Below are positions 21,824 to 32,090 of a stretch of DNA of 64,000 nucleotides, in pieces. Made by a program: the position numbers and the translations under genes. Each line of letters opens with the position of its first letter. Positions within the stretch are counted from its first letter, which is position 1. The notes under the pieces are model-generated. The model was not told the DNA's origin. It saw only the letters and a program-made list of their open reading frames with translations, and ran no database searches. The stretch comes from Karstenula rhodostoma CBS 690.94. Taxonomy: Eukaryota > Ascomycota > Dothideomycetes > Pleosporales > Didymosphaeriaceae. The stretch lies in contig MU001494.1 in assembly GCA_010093485.1 (NCBI GenBank), positions 1,271,937-1,335,936 of the forward strand, given 5' to 3'.

Positions 21824-24429
21824 ATGTACCTCCCCCGAAGCCTGATCGCCCAGCTATACCAGAACCTCACCAAACGGAACCATGCCGCCGCTCCGCCCGT
21901 GCTATTGCTCGTCGCCCTCGAACCCGACGCGCTGTGTGCGTGCCGCATCCTCACTGCGTTGCTGCGACGCGATTACATCCCGCACAAGATCCAGCCCATA
22001 GCGGGCTATGGAGACTTGAGCCGCGCCGCCGAGGACCTCATCAGGCCGATGCGAACCACGCACGGAGGCAGCGGGGGTGTTGTTGTGTGCTTGGGCGTCG
22101 GCGGCATGGTGGATCTCGAAGAGATCTTTGGCATGGAGGTCGACGAGAACGGAAACGGGGGCACAGGCGACGTCGAGGTATGGCTCATGGATGCAAGACG
22201 CCCGTGGAATCTGTCCAACGTGTTCGGTACGCCCGTGGGCCGAGACTCGGCTACAGGAGACTGGGCGAGGAAAAGAGCGGGTGTGGACAAGGCAAGGCTA
22301 CAGCAAAACTACAACTCCTCCAAAGGCGGCATCATAGTTTTCGACGATGGCGACATCGAAGAGGAGCTGGAGAGCGAGCGCCAGGCTTACTGTGCGCTTG
22401 AAGAAATGCCCGAGCTGGGTGAAGGAGCAGAATCAGAAGACGAGGATGAGCAAGAACATGAGCAACAGCATGGTGCAAAAGCCGACGAGCCTCCCTCCGG
22501 GCAAGCTCCTAGGAAAAGAAAGTCATGGAGTGGGGCCGAGGATTCGGACGACGACATGTCTGATGACGAACGCCCCAGCCAGCGCCGGAGAAGTAATTCT
22601 GTAAGTCCAGGTTCGGCTTTCCGCATGACGTCGGTCTGATAGACGTACAGGGTGCATCGATACCTTCAACACCAGAACGAAGACCACCGCGACGCGGCCT
22701 CATGATATTGGGTGGCTCATCAGACTTCTCGCGCTCCGGCTCGCGAAGTAGATCAACATCGCCTGCGGTCGCGGCACCAAAGGAGCAGTCGATCAAAGGC
22801 CTTCGAAGACAGCTCATGGCGATGCGCGAAAAGCATGACAAGACGCTCCAAAAGTACTACGATCAAGGAGCCTCGTATTCCGAGCCCGTCTCGTCCCTCG
22901 TCTACTCGTTGGCATCGGAGCTCGGCCGAGAAGACAACGACCTTCTCTGGAATGCCATCGTTGGAGTCAGCAGTCTCGAGCTCTACGGTCGAACGGGCAG
23001 TGGGGTAGGCCTCAACCCCCTCTCGGCGGCTGGTGGTTCAGCAGGCTGGAACGGTGATCGAGGAGAACGCATACGCTCCGTTCTGCGTGACGAAGTACGC
23101 CGCCTGAATCCTATCGACATCAAAGACCTAGCCCGGGAAGCCACAATGGGCGACTCAACAGCCGCCATTCCTACGAGTGCCCGCTCCGCCACAGACAAGT
23201 CGATAAGACTATCACCCGAACCGCGTTTTCTCCTCCTACGGCACTGGAGCTTATACGAGAGCATGCAACACTCGCCATACCTCTCCGCTAGACTGCACCT
23301 CTGGAACGACTCCGGACGACGCCGGCTGGACAAACTGCTTGCCAAGATGGGCGTGAGTCTCGCACAGTGCAAGCAATACTACACTCACATGGACATGGAC
23401 TTGAAGCGCGGCCTCCGCGAACGTCTTCTGAAATTTGCCCCCATGTACGGGCTTGACGGTCTAGTTCCGCCAGCACCTCGTGGCGGCGACTCTAAAGACG
23501 GATGGGGCTTTGTTCGCTGCTGGGGTTGGAAAGCCTGTCTCTCTGCCATTGATACTGGCGTAATTCTTGGTGCGATTCTCGAAGTAGGCGATGCAAAATC
23601 GCTCTCTGCCTCCTCATTGGACTCGTCCAATTTTGTCGGTACCCAGGACCACTCCGAGCAAGCCCTCGATTCCGCAACCGAAGCACAAGACCGCATTACA
23701 GCCCGCTTCTACACCGCTTACGACGCCCTCGCTGACATAGATACCCTCACTGCCCACATTTCGACCGCGCAACATTTGCACAAAGCCATTCTTCGCACAG
23801 GCACAGCGCTAATCGAGAAGCGGCAGATACGGCACTTGAAGGCGTTCCGCATGGCTGTCGTGAAAGAAGGTCCAGATGTGCAACTTTTTACTCATCCGGG
23901 TGCCCTGACCAAACTGGCGCTATGGATCGCAGAAGCCATTGTTGAGCTCAACGGAACCAAGGGCCGAAACAGAGGTAGCGAGCTTGTAATGGCTGGTCTA
24001 GACGAAAGACAGGGTCGATATGTCGTGGTCGGACTTGGCGGCGGTGGCGCCACTGAATCGGCAAAGGAACGCATTGCGAAGCGCGAGAAGAAGAATCGGG
24101 AGCGTGAACAGAAGAAGGCCGCCAAGGTGGCCGAAAAGGAGTGTAAGCGGCAAGCCAGAATTGCGCGCCTTGAAGCCGCGGGCCTAGAAGAAGACGAAGT
24201 CGAGGAGGAGTCGGAAGAGGAGGAGTCAGAAGAAGATGAGGACAGCGAAGACGAAGGAGACGTAAGCAAGAGTGGACGCAACAGGTTTGGCAACGCTTTC
24301 CAGGAAGTCGTTAGGGAAACCGGTGCGAGAGTCCGCATGGATAGTTTTGAGGCCTGTGTGATTGAGATAAAGAAGGAAGACCTGAGCGGGTTCTTGGAGC
24401 GGCTGAGTATGAAAGCTGTGGTTGGCTAA
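21824..24429 (+). CDS. CDC45: DNA replication initiation protein Cdc45 (851 aa)
   Basis: Subunit of the CMG replicative helicase; inactive DHH/RecJ-like fold. Exons are 21824-22600 and 22651-24429 (phase-0, 50-nt intron). It starts MYLPRSLIAQLYQNL, continues through VWLMDARRPWNLSNVFG, and shows GIIVFDDGDIEEEL, then a long acidic and basic linker (about residues 200-270) as usual for Cdc45, then the C-terminal half with LLRHWSLYESMQHSPY, KLLAKMGVSLAQCKQYYTHM and FGNAFQEVVRETGARVRMDSF. An unusual extra is the KEKK-rich then Glu/Asp-rich segment near residues 680-760, a charged insert inside the C-terminal region. Confidence 0.96.
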
Positions 24430-25343
24430 GCATTTCTCGGATCTCTGTGGCATAAGCCATGGTGCGTAGGGCAGCAGGGTCATGATTATTCCTATATTGG
24501 CGGCATGGTTGGCGTTGTGGATTTCTCCTTCATGTGCGCGTGTAGCGAACGGGGGTGGTATACATGCATATATAGCCCAACCAGGCATTTGTAGCGCGAT
24601 TCGTAGGTTCTATTCACTACATTTTTAACCCATCTATTATAACATGCCTGCGTTTCCATACGCTATAGGTAGGAGCACGAGTGGCTGTTGTCCCCAATCA
24701 GCAAGAGCGTTAGATGTTAGCAGTGCATATACGGACATACTGAACGCATGATGCTGAAGACGTACCTGAGAGGTGGCCTGCATCTGAGCGTCCAACCCTA
24801 GACTGTGCTGCTCGAACACATACGAGGCCTCAGGGGTGGCTCAACCACCTGATAAGATATGGATATCGCAATCCACGGTTCGCGGTGGAGCCTATGACGA
24901 ATACCAGTAGAGTGGTTGGTTTTCTGATTGTTGACACGAACTACAAAGTAGTGTCCCGTAAAGTGATAGACAAAGCGTGGACTGCCGCCCACGAGTGTAG
25001 AGTGGTTAAAGCCCTCGAAAAACTGGCGGTGTTGGCAATCGCTGTGCTGACTTACATACTTGAGCAAGCCTCAGCAAACAGCGAATCGAGAGAGTGCGAC
25101 GGGCTGAGCAGGTTGCGTCGTTCGTCTCACTTGTCCTTGCAGAATCCCCGAGTGAAGGCTGGTTGTTGCGTTGATGCGGCGCGTTCTGGGTGCAAACGGC
25201 AGGCGCGGTCCTCGGGCGTGGTCACTTTCGCGCTTCTACCCGCGGACGCTCGCTCCTCGCATACAAAACTCCTGGCCATCCCGCCAACGGTGACACCTGC
25301 AGAAGCTGCTGCTCAACTTACCACCATCACGACCGACCCTGCC
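24430..25343. other. Spacer carrying dispersed short element copy A
   Basis: Region between CDC45 and the F-box-like gene. It holds the 79-bp element with its direct repeats at 24907-25007 and otherwise shows nothing recognisable. An upstream in-frame ATG at 24885 would read through the element into the F-box-like gene; I do not use it. Confidence 0.5.
24918..24996 (-). mobile_element. Short retroposon-like element, copy A (79 bp)
   Basis: Flanked by the perfect 11-bp direct repeat GTAGAGTGGTT at 24907-24917 and 24997-25007. Read on the minus strand it ends in the family 3' terminus ACAATCAGAAAACC, immediately followed by the duplicated target. Its core matches copies B and C nearly base for base, including the small hairpin ACTACTTTGTAGT. 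It shares about 10 further upstream bases (GGCAGTCCA) with copy B, then diverges. Confidence 0.75.
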
Positions 25344-27192
25344 ATGGACACCGCCAATCCGGACCCGGTCGTGGACCGAGCGGCCACCACCATCGAGCCT
25401 AAGGTACCGATCGCGAGCCTCCGTATCATGCGCTTACACAAGCTTCTCGCCTCTCGCGAGGGCAGCGAATGGTCCGAGCAAAGCGTACGAGCGCTTGATG
25501 ACAGCTTCAAGTCGGGCACCCGATTTGACGACTTGCCTGGAGATCTGAAGGACCTGGTGCGGCTTCTATTCGTGAACAACGGCCCCATCTACTTTGGCAC
25601 GATAAAGTCCCATCTGGACCTGTGCCGAGTATGCCGCGTGCGCTATGAAGGGATGTCAGACAATCTCATGGAGATGATCAACGAGGTGTACTTTCAAGAA
25701 AACGTATTTCATTTCGATACCCATTTCGAACTACACTCGAGCCTCCTAGAACGGAGAGAAACCAGGAACATGCGGCGAGTTGGCGTTGATCTGAAGGGCC
25801 TGGACACTGCGGCCGCGTCTCTACGAGGCTTTTCCAAGGATCTGGGGCTCTTCAACCACCTCCAAGAGCTGGAGATGGGTGTCGATGAGGCGCAAATGGT
25901 CCAAGCAATGTGCCAGGCGGACCAGAGCTATAGCGTAACCTTGCTGCGGCCTCAAGATATTCCGTTTACGATGAATAAGCTGGTACTGCGCATGCGTGGA
26001 CTCGACCATCTTCAACAAATTTCGGTTTCCAAAGTGTCGTTCACGGGCTGGATTCACAAGGATAACCCCCACGCCTATTACAGTCGTTGCACCGGCCCCG
26101 TCCCGGGCGGATTACTGGAGACAATAGTTGCACCTAACATGATGCGTGGGAGTAAAACCGGTAGGTTCATTCGAGGATGCCTCGTGACCTGTGCTAACGT
26201 TTCGCCTCGAAGCTGCAGCGAATCGAGAGAATCGAAAACGCAAAGCATCTACAAGCGTTGGTGAGCACCAACTGAGTGAGACACCACCTGAAGAACAAGC
26301 CGCGAAGCAGCGCCGCCGATCAACGCGGATTCAGGAGAAGACGACTGGGAAAGCGGACGGTACACTCGTGGCATTGCCGACGTTGCCAGCAAAGCGTGCC
26401 CGCAAACCACCCGCACGTTTCCGCTTCTGTGACCTTCCAGCCGAATTGTAAGCAAGATCCCTTGGGAATAGTCGTACAGTTTCTCTGCGCATGCACATGG
26501 ATGCTGACTTTGTTCTGTGATCTAGGAGAAATCGTATATACTACTGGACATTTTACAACGACGGTCCTATCCATCTTTCTACGAATGCACCCACATCGTC
26601 TTATCGAGAACAGCAAGCTCAGCCCGGCGATTGGCCGCAATCTAGCCTTGCCCTCCTTATGGTCTGCAGACAAGTCTACAAAGAAGCACTTGGCTTGTAC
26701 TATTCACAGAACCGACTCGTATTCTACTACCCTCTTCAGGCAACTATGTTCCTGCAAACCATTTCTTCTCGGCGTGCTTCCTTCATCAGGGACATCGAAC
26801 TATGGTACAAGCCTTCGTTCAATCAGGGTGGGATCAATCTCTTCACTGTCACCGTCTCTCAGCTCTCCCAATTACCGAACTTGACGAACTTATCCCTGGT
26901 CCTTGATGGGAGGACGGCGTCTAAGCACGATGCGACTCGTCGATCCTCTTCCGAAATATCCAAGTTGCCAGCTGAAGAAGGTCTGCGAGCGATGAGCCTG
27001 CGAGGCGTCAGGATCACACTCACCTGCCCGGAAGCGGAGAGTATTCTGTTCCATCGTTTGGATGAGAATGGTGTCGCAACACCTTACAGTCTCCTGGGAA
27101 GAATTATGAGGGCTTCCTACGACGTGACAAGCGCGCAGCGCATGCGCAATGGCACAGAGAATATCCAACGAAGGATTAACGGTTCTTCGTAG
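25344..27192 (+). CDS. F-box-like protein with two tandem similar modules (572 aa)
   Basis: Exons are 25344-26160, 26213-26447 and 26526-27192. The C-terminal module begins RFCDLPAELRNRIYYWTFY (about residue 343), the F-box-like opening common in dothideomycete proteins, and continues with LLMVCRQVYKEALGLYYSQN. The N-terminal part repeats the plan: RFDDLPGDLKDLVRLLF at about residue 60, then LCRVCRVRYEGMSDNLMEMI. Both have an NNGPI/NDGPI step after the opening. A basic Ser/Thr-rich linker joins them. F-box proteins usually recruit targets to SCF ubiquitin ligases, but this function is inferred only from the opening motif. The start is the first ATG after the stop-poor leader; MRLHKLL (25428) is an alternative. 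Confidence 0.7.
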
Positions 27193-29399
27193 GACATTTT
27201 GGTACTCATGTTGCAATTCTACAGGTGGTACCTTTGCGTTAGATAGCAAGATCATGCGATATGATTTGGAAGATGATCATAGGCACGTAATTTACGAAAC
27301 TGCCACAAATACATGCACTCTCTCATGTTGGTTTAGCGGTCTCCAAATAAATTGGCGAACAATGAAGCTATGCGACGACTGTATCACCTGGAAATTGAGT
27401 GCGGCGTTGGTATAAGCTTGTAGAGTTTTCAGGCGGTAATTATGGGTGCCATGAAAAAGTTTTGCTCCACCTTCACATGGTCCTCACACTCTATATCCCC
27501 AAGTACCTATCAAACCTTTACAAGCGATAATAGGCAAAGACATGTGATGTGCACATTGACTGCAAAATAAAGTCCCTCTTACATCTACTGCATGCGCTCA
27601 AGTGAAGGAAAAAGACACTCGGCGATTTCGCCACTTCTTTCCGATGCTTCTATATGCACTGACCACCTGGGCCGCTTTCACAACGTCAGTTAAGCTCAGA
27701 TCCAGCATATACATTAGGAGTCCGTGTCCTAATCACACATTCAGGTCCCTACTCATCCAAAATCACAACCAACACAGTTAACGAGGTCCTTCTTATTGGA
27801 AAGAATCACGGCACCCTGGACACAACATGAGGAGATGCAATGAAGACCCGCACGCAACATACGGCCTCCGTACGCTTCTATGAAGGATAAGTTCTCGGTG
27901 TTATGCCACACAGAGGCAAGTCTTTCATTTACCAAGTAGTTTACAATGTTTCGTCTCACAGTGTCGCTGATTATCATACATCTATGCTGACTCCAAACCC
28001 TGACTACATCATTGAAATAGGTAGTGTTCTTGCAATATGAGTGTTGGCCTAATGTATGAATCAACACCGCATACCACCGATTCTTTATATCGATTCCTAA
28101 ATCGCACCTATCCGATAGCGAAGTCTCATTGATCTTCCTCAGCTCGCCCGTTGTCCTCTCCGCGGAACCAATAGGTGACCCCCGGCTCGCTACGCATGCT
28201 GTGCCTTCTAACGTCAAGTTCTACCATGAAAACGACAGTGCAGGTTGGGTCCCCTGCTTAACAACGCGATGAATCTGTTGGCGTTATGGGGTGAGTATTG
28301 TAGTATTAGTTCTGTGATCCATCGCTTCCCGCCGAATCGTAAGGCGAACTACTATCCTCCTCTTAACAATAGCTAATACGAGCGACCCGAGAAGCTATGG
28401 CCTAATAAAACCAATCCCGAGCTGGTTAAATTGAGAAAGAGCCTTATCCTTGCTTCTCTCCTACTGTCGCTAAGTGGCACGTATACCTTGGCGGGTTGCA
28501 GTGCCTCGTTGGTGAGGTCAAACTTGAAGGGAACGATTTAGAGTAGGAAAATCCCGAAGAACTAATGGTAATTGAAGATGGCTTATACCTGCGAGTTAAT
28601 ACTGTGTTGCTGCAAGGTTCTTTCGTAGATGATATAACTTTGAGGCCGTTGACGCAGGAGAGCTACGGTCGAAGTCCTTACGGAGTACAAACCGCTGCAT
28701 GAATCCGACGATAGGAAGTTGTCTGGAATTTGTGAGTATAGCTTGGGCCCTGTTGCAAAGTGCTACCAAGATTAATTCCAGTTAATTCATCTGCATGTCG
28801 TAGTGTCGATTTGCAGCATATAGTCTAGGAGGCTCCATAAAGTGATGGACTAATAAGACTTTCTTACACAACAGCATATTTGATGGTTCCAATAAAGTAA
28901 CACACCACAAAATTCGGTACTATTCAAGTCATGATATCCGGTTGCGGGCTTCCCTGGTGTCTCTAGCGATGCATGGCCCTAGCTTAATTTATTTTCCTTT
29001 CTCCATAGTCAGAGCAGAACGGACCGGTTTTCTGATTGATGCATGGAGAAATAAGACTTCTTGGGTGGAAAGCGATAACATATGTGGCAATCCTTGACAC
29101 TAGCTTTACGATGTTGTTACGTGCTTGTTTGACACGTCTAGTGTATACCGAGCAATCGGAAAGTAATCCTACCTGATTATCTGTAGTTGCCAATGGACTT
29201 GATTAGAGTCTGGATGCGGTTTGGTGCAAATTTTGTGAAGCGCTCGAACACCTTCAGTATGTCGGCACGGCATCGTCTACAATGTATACAATTGAGCTAG
29301 TGCCACGATCAGTCTGGAAGTTGACAACTGTCACTACCCTCTCATAGATCGCCACCTGGAATCGTTAGTAGTGTAGGCGATGATTCAGTTACAGCTAAC
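27193..29399. other. Gene-poor 2.2 kb stretch
   Basis: Lower GC than the neighbours and many short stop-broken frames. Apart from one weak 154-codon frame (27753-28217, minus) I see no gene. Two fragments resemble the short dispersed element: CCATAAAGTGATGGAC at 28835 and GGTTTTCTGATTG at 29026. Confidence 0.5.
27753..28217 (-). CDS. Uncertain orphan ORF (154 aa)
   Basis: Uninterrupted minus-strand frame in a gene-poor stretch. It has six cysteines and no signal peptide or recognised motif. It may be a chance ORF, a piece of a decayed gene or a lineage-specific gene. Nothing in its surroundings supports expression. Confidence 0.2.
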   Translation of the reverse strand: MTLEGTACVASRGSPIGSAERTTGELRKINETSLSDRCDLGIDIKNRWYAVLIHTLGQHSYCKNTTYFNDVVRVWSQHRCMIISDTVRRNIVNYLVNERLASVWHNTENLSFIEAYGGRMLRAGLHCISSCCVQGAVILSNKKDLVNCVGCDFG

Positions 29400-30470
29400 T
29401 CACCACTTTGATTGTTGCTCCACTCGTCCTTGCTCCTCAATTAACCACGACCATTTCTCCCAAAACCAGGGCTGTACTTCCCAGTTCCTCCGGTCCCAAG
29501 GTAAACCCTCTTCTTTCCCACGAGACCTCCATACTACCAACCCACCGCGCAAGACATCTTTCTTGAGTTCTGAGAGATTATAAGCAGGTGGATCCATGGA
29601 TGCCAGCGTAATAGCGCGTTCTCGAAACCAAGGGAACGGTATGGCATCCATGAAGGGGTGATGAGGGTAGCGTATTTGAGCGGGCGTTGGAATTAAATCT
29701 GGAGGTATGCGCCCTAATTCAAGGGCAGAAAAGGGCATCGTCGATATCGGTGAGTACCATGGCGATTGACAAGTTGGTTTCATGAGCTCTTCGATCGATA
29801 ACCCAATTTTCATGCAATTGTAGAACACAACTTCTATCTGCGATTGACGGCTCAGAAAGATACCATTCATTGCCGGATCCGGAAGTGGATAGATGGCCGA
29901 TGGGGGATTGTTGCTCGTTAAGGTCGACCAGTTACCCGTTGCCCATGCAACAGGTCGTCTTTTCTTCTCTATTGTCATAGTCGTTTCTTTCTCTATCTTG
30001 AGCAGTCGGAGACCGGCTATCAGAATCTTGGTCAAATCAGGCTTTTCTTGAAGAGCGAACTCTACTAGTTCGTCGAGATCCGGCGCGTCGTCGCCTTTGA
30101 GTAGATGCTTGAGATCTGAGAATGACGAGTCGGGGGCAGGGACGGACGGGTTATCTCCAGGTAATTCAAGGTTAATGTCGCTCGAGTCTTCAATGACGTA
30201 CCCAGATTGTATATCAGGCATGCTACTTGGACCACTCCCACCCGGCCTACCATCTCTGTTATTGTTTCCCAGGGCTGTGGTTTGAAGTTCCAATTGCTCT
30301 AGTCGCTCTTTGCGTTTCTCTCCTACGCCATACGTCAGCAACAGCAAATAATCGCGAATAAGCGACTACGAACGGTATGTTTTTTGGGCTGCTCGGTTTT
30401 GATCACGTCGTTTCTCCGTCATCCTCCGCTTGTACGGAGCCTTTTTCTTCGACTGCTGAGTAAGTTCCAT
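29400..30470 (-). CDS. bZIP transcription factor with DUF3425-like C-terminus (339 aa)
   Basis: Exons are 30374-30470 and 29400-30322; the intron (5' site GTTCGT) splits the Arg codon inside the basic region. The spliced basic region reads KRRDQNRAAQKTYREKRKER (residues 20-39), which has the bZIP N-x-x-A-A-x-x-x-R frame with Y before the R, and a short zipper around LEQLELQ. The rest has the DUF3425 look: a helical region (TKILIAGLRLL), FLSRQSQIEVVFYNCMKIGLSIEELM and a Trp-rich end (WEVQPWFWEKWSWL). Such factors regulate stress, metabolite or morphogenesis genes. It is divergent from the medium-chain reductase gene across a 367-bp spacer, so it may control that gene; this is inference. Confidence 0.85.
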
Positions 30471-30837
30471 TTCGGTTTGTAAAACCCCCGATTGTGCGCA
30501 TAAGCCAGAAAACCGAGGTGTAGGTCGATTGTGGTGCAGAAGAGGAAAAAAGGCGGACATTTGGTGCGGGATGTGGGCAGTCGCAGTGGCTCTCGTAAGC
30601 CATGTTCTTCGCTTTGGGAATAACGGACGTAAGCAAGTTGACTCCACCCTTAAATCCATCGTCCCCCTAGCATCGAATCCTTTGTTTGGGATTGTCAAGT
30701 CCATGCAGGCCATTCGCAGCTTTGGATCACAACTTTGAGAAAGCAAAACAATCTCTGCATATCTGCGCTACCTGTAGGATGTATTATAAGTACTTGCATT
30801 GTCCTGGTTCTTCCCTACCACACTCAACTCATTAAAC
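30471..30837. promoter_or_regulatory. Divergent promoter, bZIP / medium-chain reductase
   Basis: 367 bp between the two start codons. A TATTATAAG box at about 30782 lies some 50 bp upstream of the reductase ATG. No obvious palindromic bZIP site (TGACGTCA type) was noted. Confidence 0.5.
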
Positions 30838-31936
30838 ATGATGAACAAAGCAGCGTTCCTCAATTCCACTGGCACATCGTTGGCCATCCAAGATGCACCT
30901 CTTCCTCATCCCGAGGCGCACGAAGTGCTCATCCGCAACCACGCTGTCGCCATCAACCCTGTCGACTACAAGATACAGGATACCGGTGCTTTAGTTTCTA
31001 AATGGCCATATGTATGTCCTCACTCGAACCACTGCGTAAGATGTGCTGATAGGTGATGAAAATCAGGTCTTGGGTGAGGACATTGCTGGCGAGGTGGTCG
31101 AAGTTGGCTCTGGTGTCACCTCTCTCCAGAAAGGAGATCGCGTTGCAGCGTTCGCGCTCAACATCGTGACCCAAAACCAGGCCAATGCGGGATTTCAGCT
31201 ATACACTACCACAGCTGCTTCGATGACATCGCGTATCCCCGATACCGTTGTCTTCACGGATGCCGTAGTGTTCCCTTTGGGCCTGGCTACGGCGGCTGGC
31301 GCTCTGTTCTCAACCGAGTATCTGGGTATCGATCCTCCGAAGGCGTCGGCGCCTGCACTCCCTGAAAGTAAGGGCAAGGTGATCCTTATTTGGGGCGGTG
31401 CGAGCAGCGTTGGATCTTGCGCCATCCAGCTTTGTGCTGCCGCTGGTCTGACCGTTCTCACCACGACTTCAACGAAGAATTTCGAATATGCTAAGGACAT
31501 CGGTGCGGCCGAGACCTTTGATTACCTTGACGATGCGATCGTTGAGAAGCTTGTGAAAGCAGCACGTGGAAAGGAGGTTGTCGGAGCGTACGATGCTATC
31601 TCTTCAGAGTCCAGCCTAGCGGCCTGCGTTAACTTCCTCCATGCTGTCGGAGGTGGCAAGTTGTCCCTCACGTTGGCCAGCACAAAGCTTCCGGACCTAC
31701 CGGAGGGAGTTAAGGTAGTTGCCGGACGGCTGCCGCTTCAAGGCCCCCATGGCGGAGAGCCAATCTGGAGGCAGGTGTGGACGGACTTTCTTGGTACAGG
31801 CCTGCAAAATGGGAAGTTGAAAGCCAAACCTGATGCTCATATACTCGGAGGTGGACTGGAAAGACTGCAAGAGGGTCTAGACCTGGTGCGAAAGGGCGTG
31901 TCTGCGAAGAAGGTTGTTGTCGAGCTGGTGAAGTAA
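30838..31936 (+). CDS. Medium-chain dehydrogenase/reductase (zinc-free enoyl reductase type, 347 aa)
   Basis: NAD(P)H-dependent oxidoreductase. Exons are 30838-31011 and 31067-31936. The GroES-like N-terminal half includes HAVAINPVDYKIQD and LGEDIAGEVVEVGSG. The Rossmann half has the nucleotide loop WGGASSVGSCAIQLCAAAG (about residues 155-175). The catalytic zinc ligands of classical alcohol dehydrogenases are absent: the usual Cys near residue 40 is Pro-Val-Asp (NPVDYK). This places it with fungal trans-enoyl reductase/ToxD-like members, which either serve polyketide synthases in trans or act as stand-alone detoxifying reductases. No synthase is nearby, so the second is likelier. Confidence 0.88.
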
Positions 31937-32090
31937 TGGCGGCATATGGACAGGATCGTGAGGCGTACATGGGGACTAGGTTTTCATGTTACATAAAGGA
32001 ATATCTGAGATTAAGCACCAAAAGCGGACCCACCCCAACGCCATGTGTAACGACTGTTCTCCAGAAAACCTCCTTCGGGGCACACGTAGC

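Noticed and set aside
24885..25343. N-terminal extension of the F-box-like gene through element copy A
   Set aside because: It would translate the mobile element and its direct repeats; the ATG at 25344 gives a cleaner start.
25190..25402. tRNA-like B-box (GTTCGAGTC) in the short element as proof of a tRNA-derived SINE
   Set aside because: Only part of a B-box is present, no A-box and no cloverleaf could be drawn; left as unproven.
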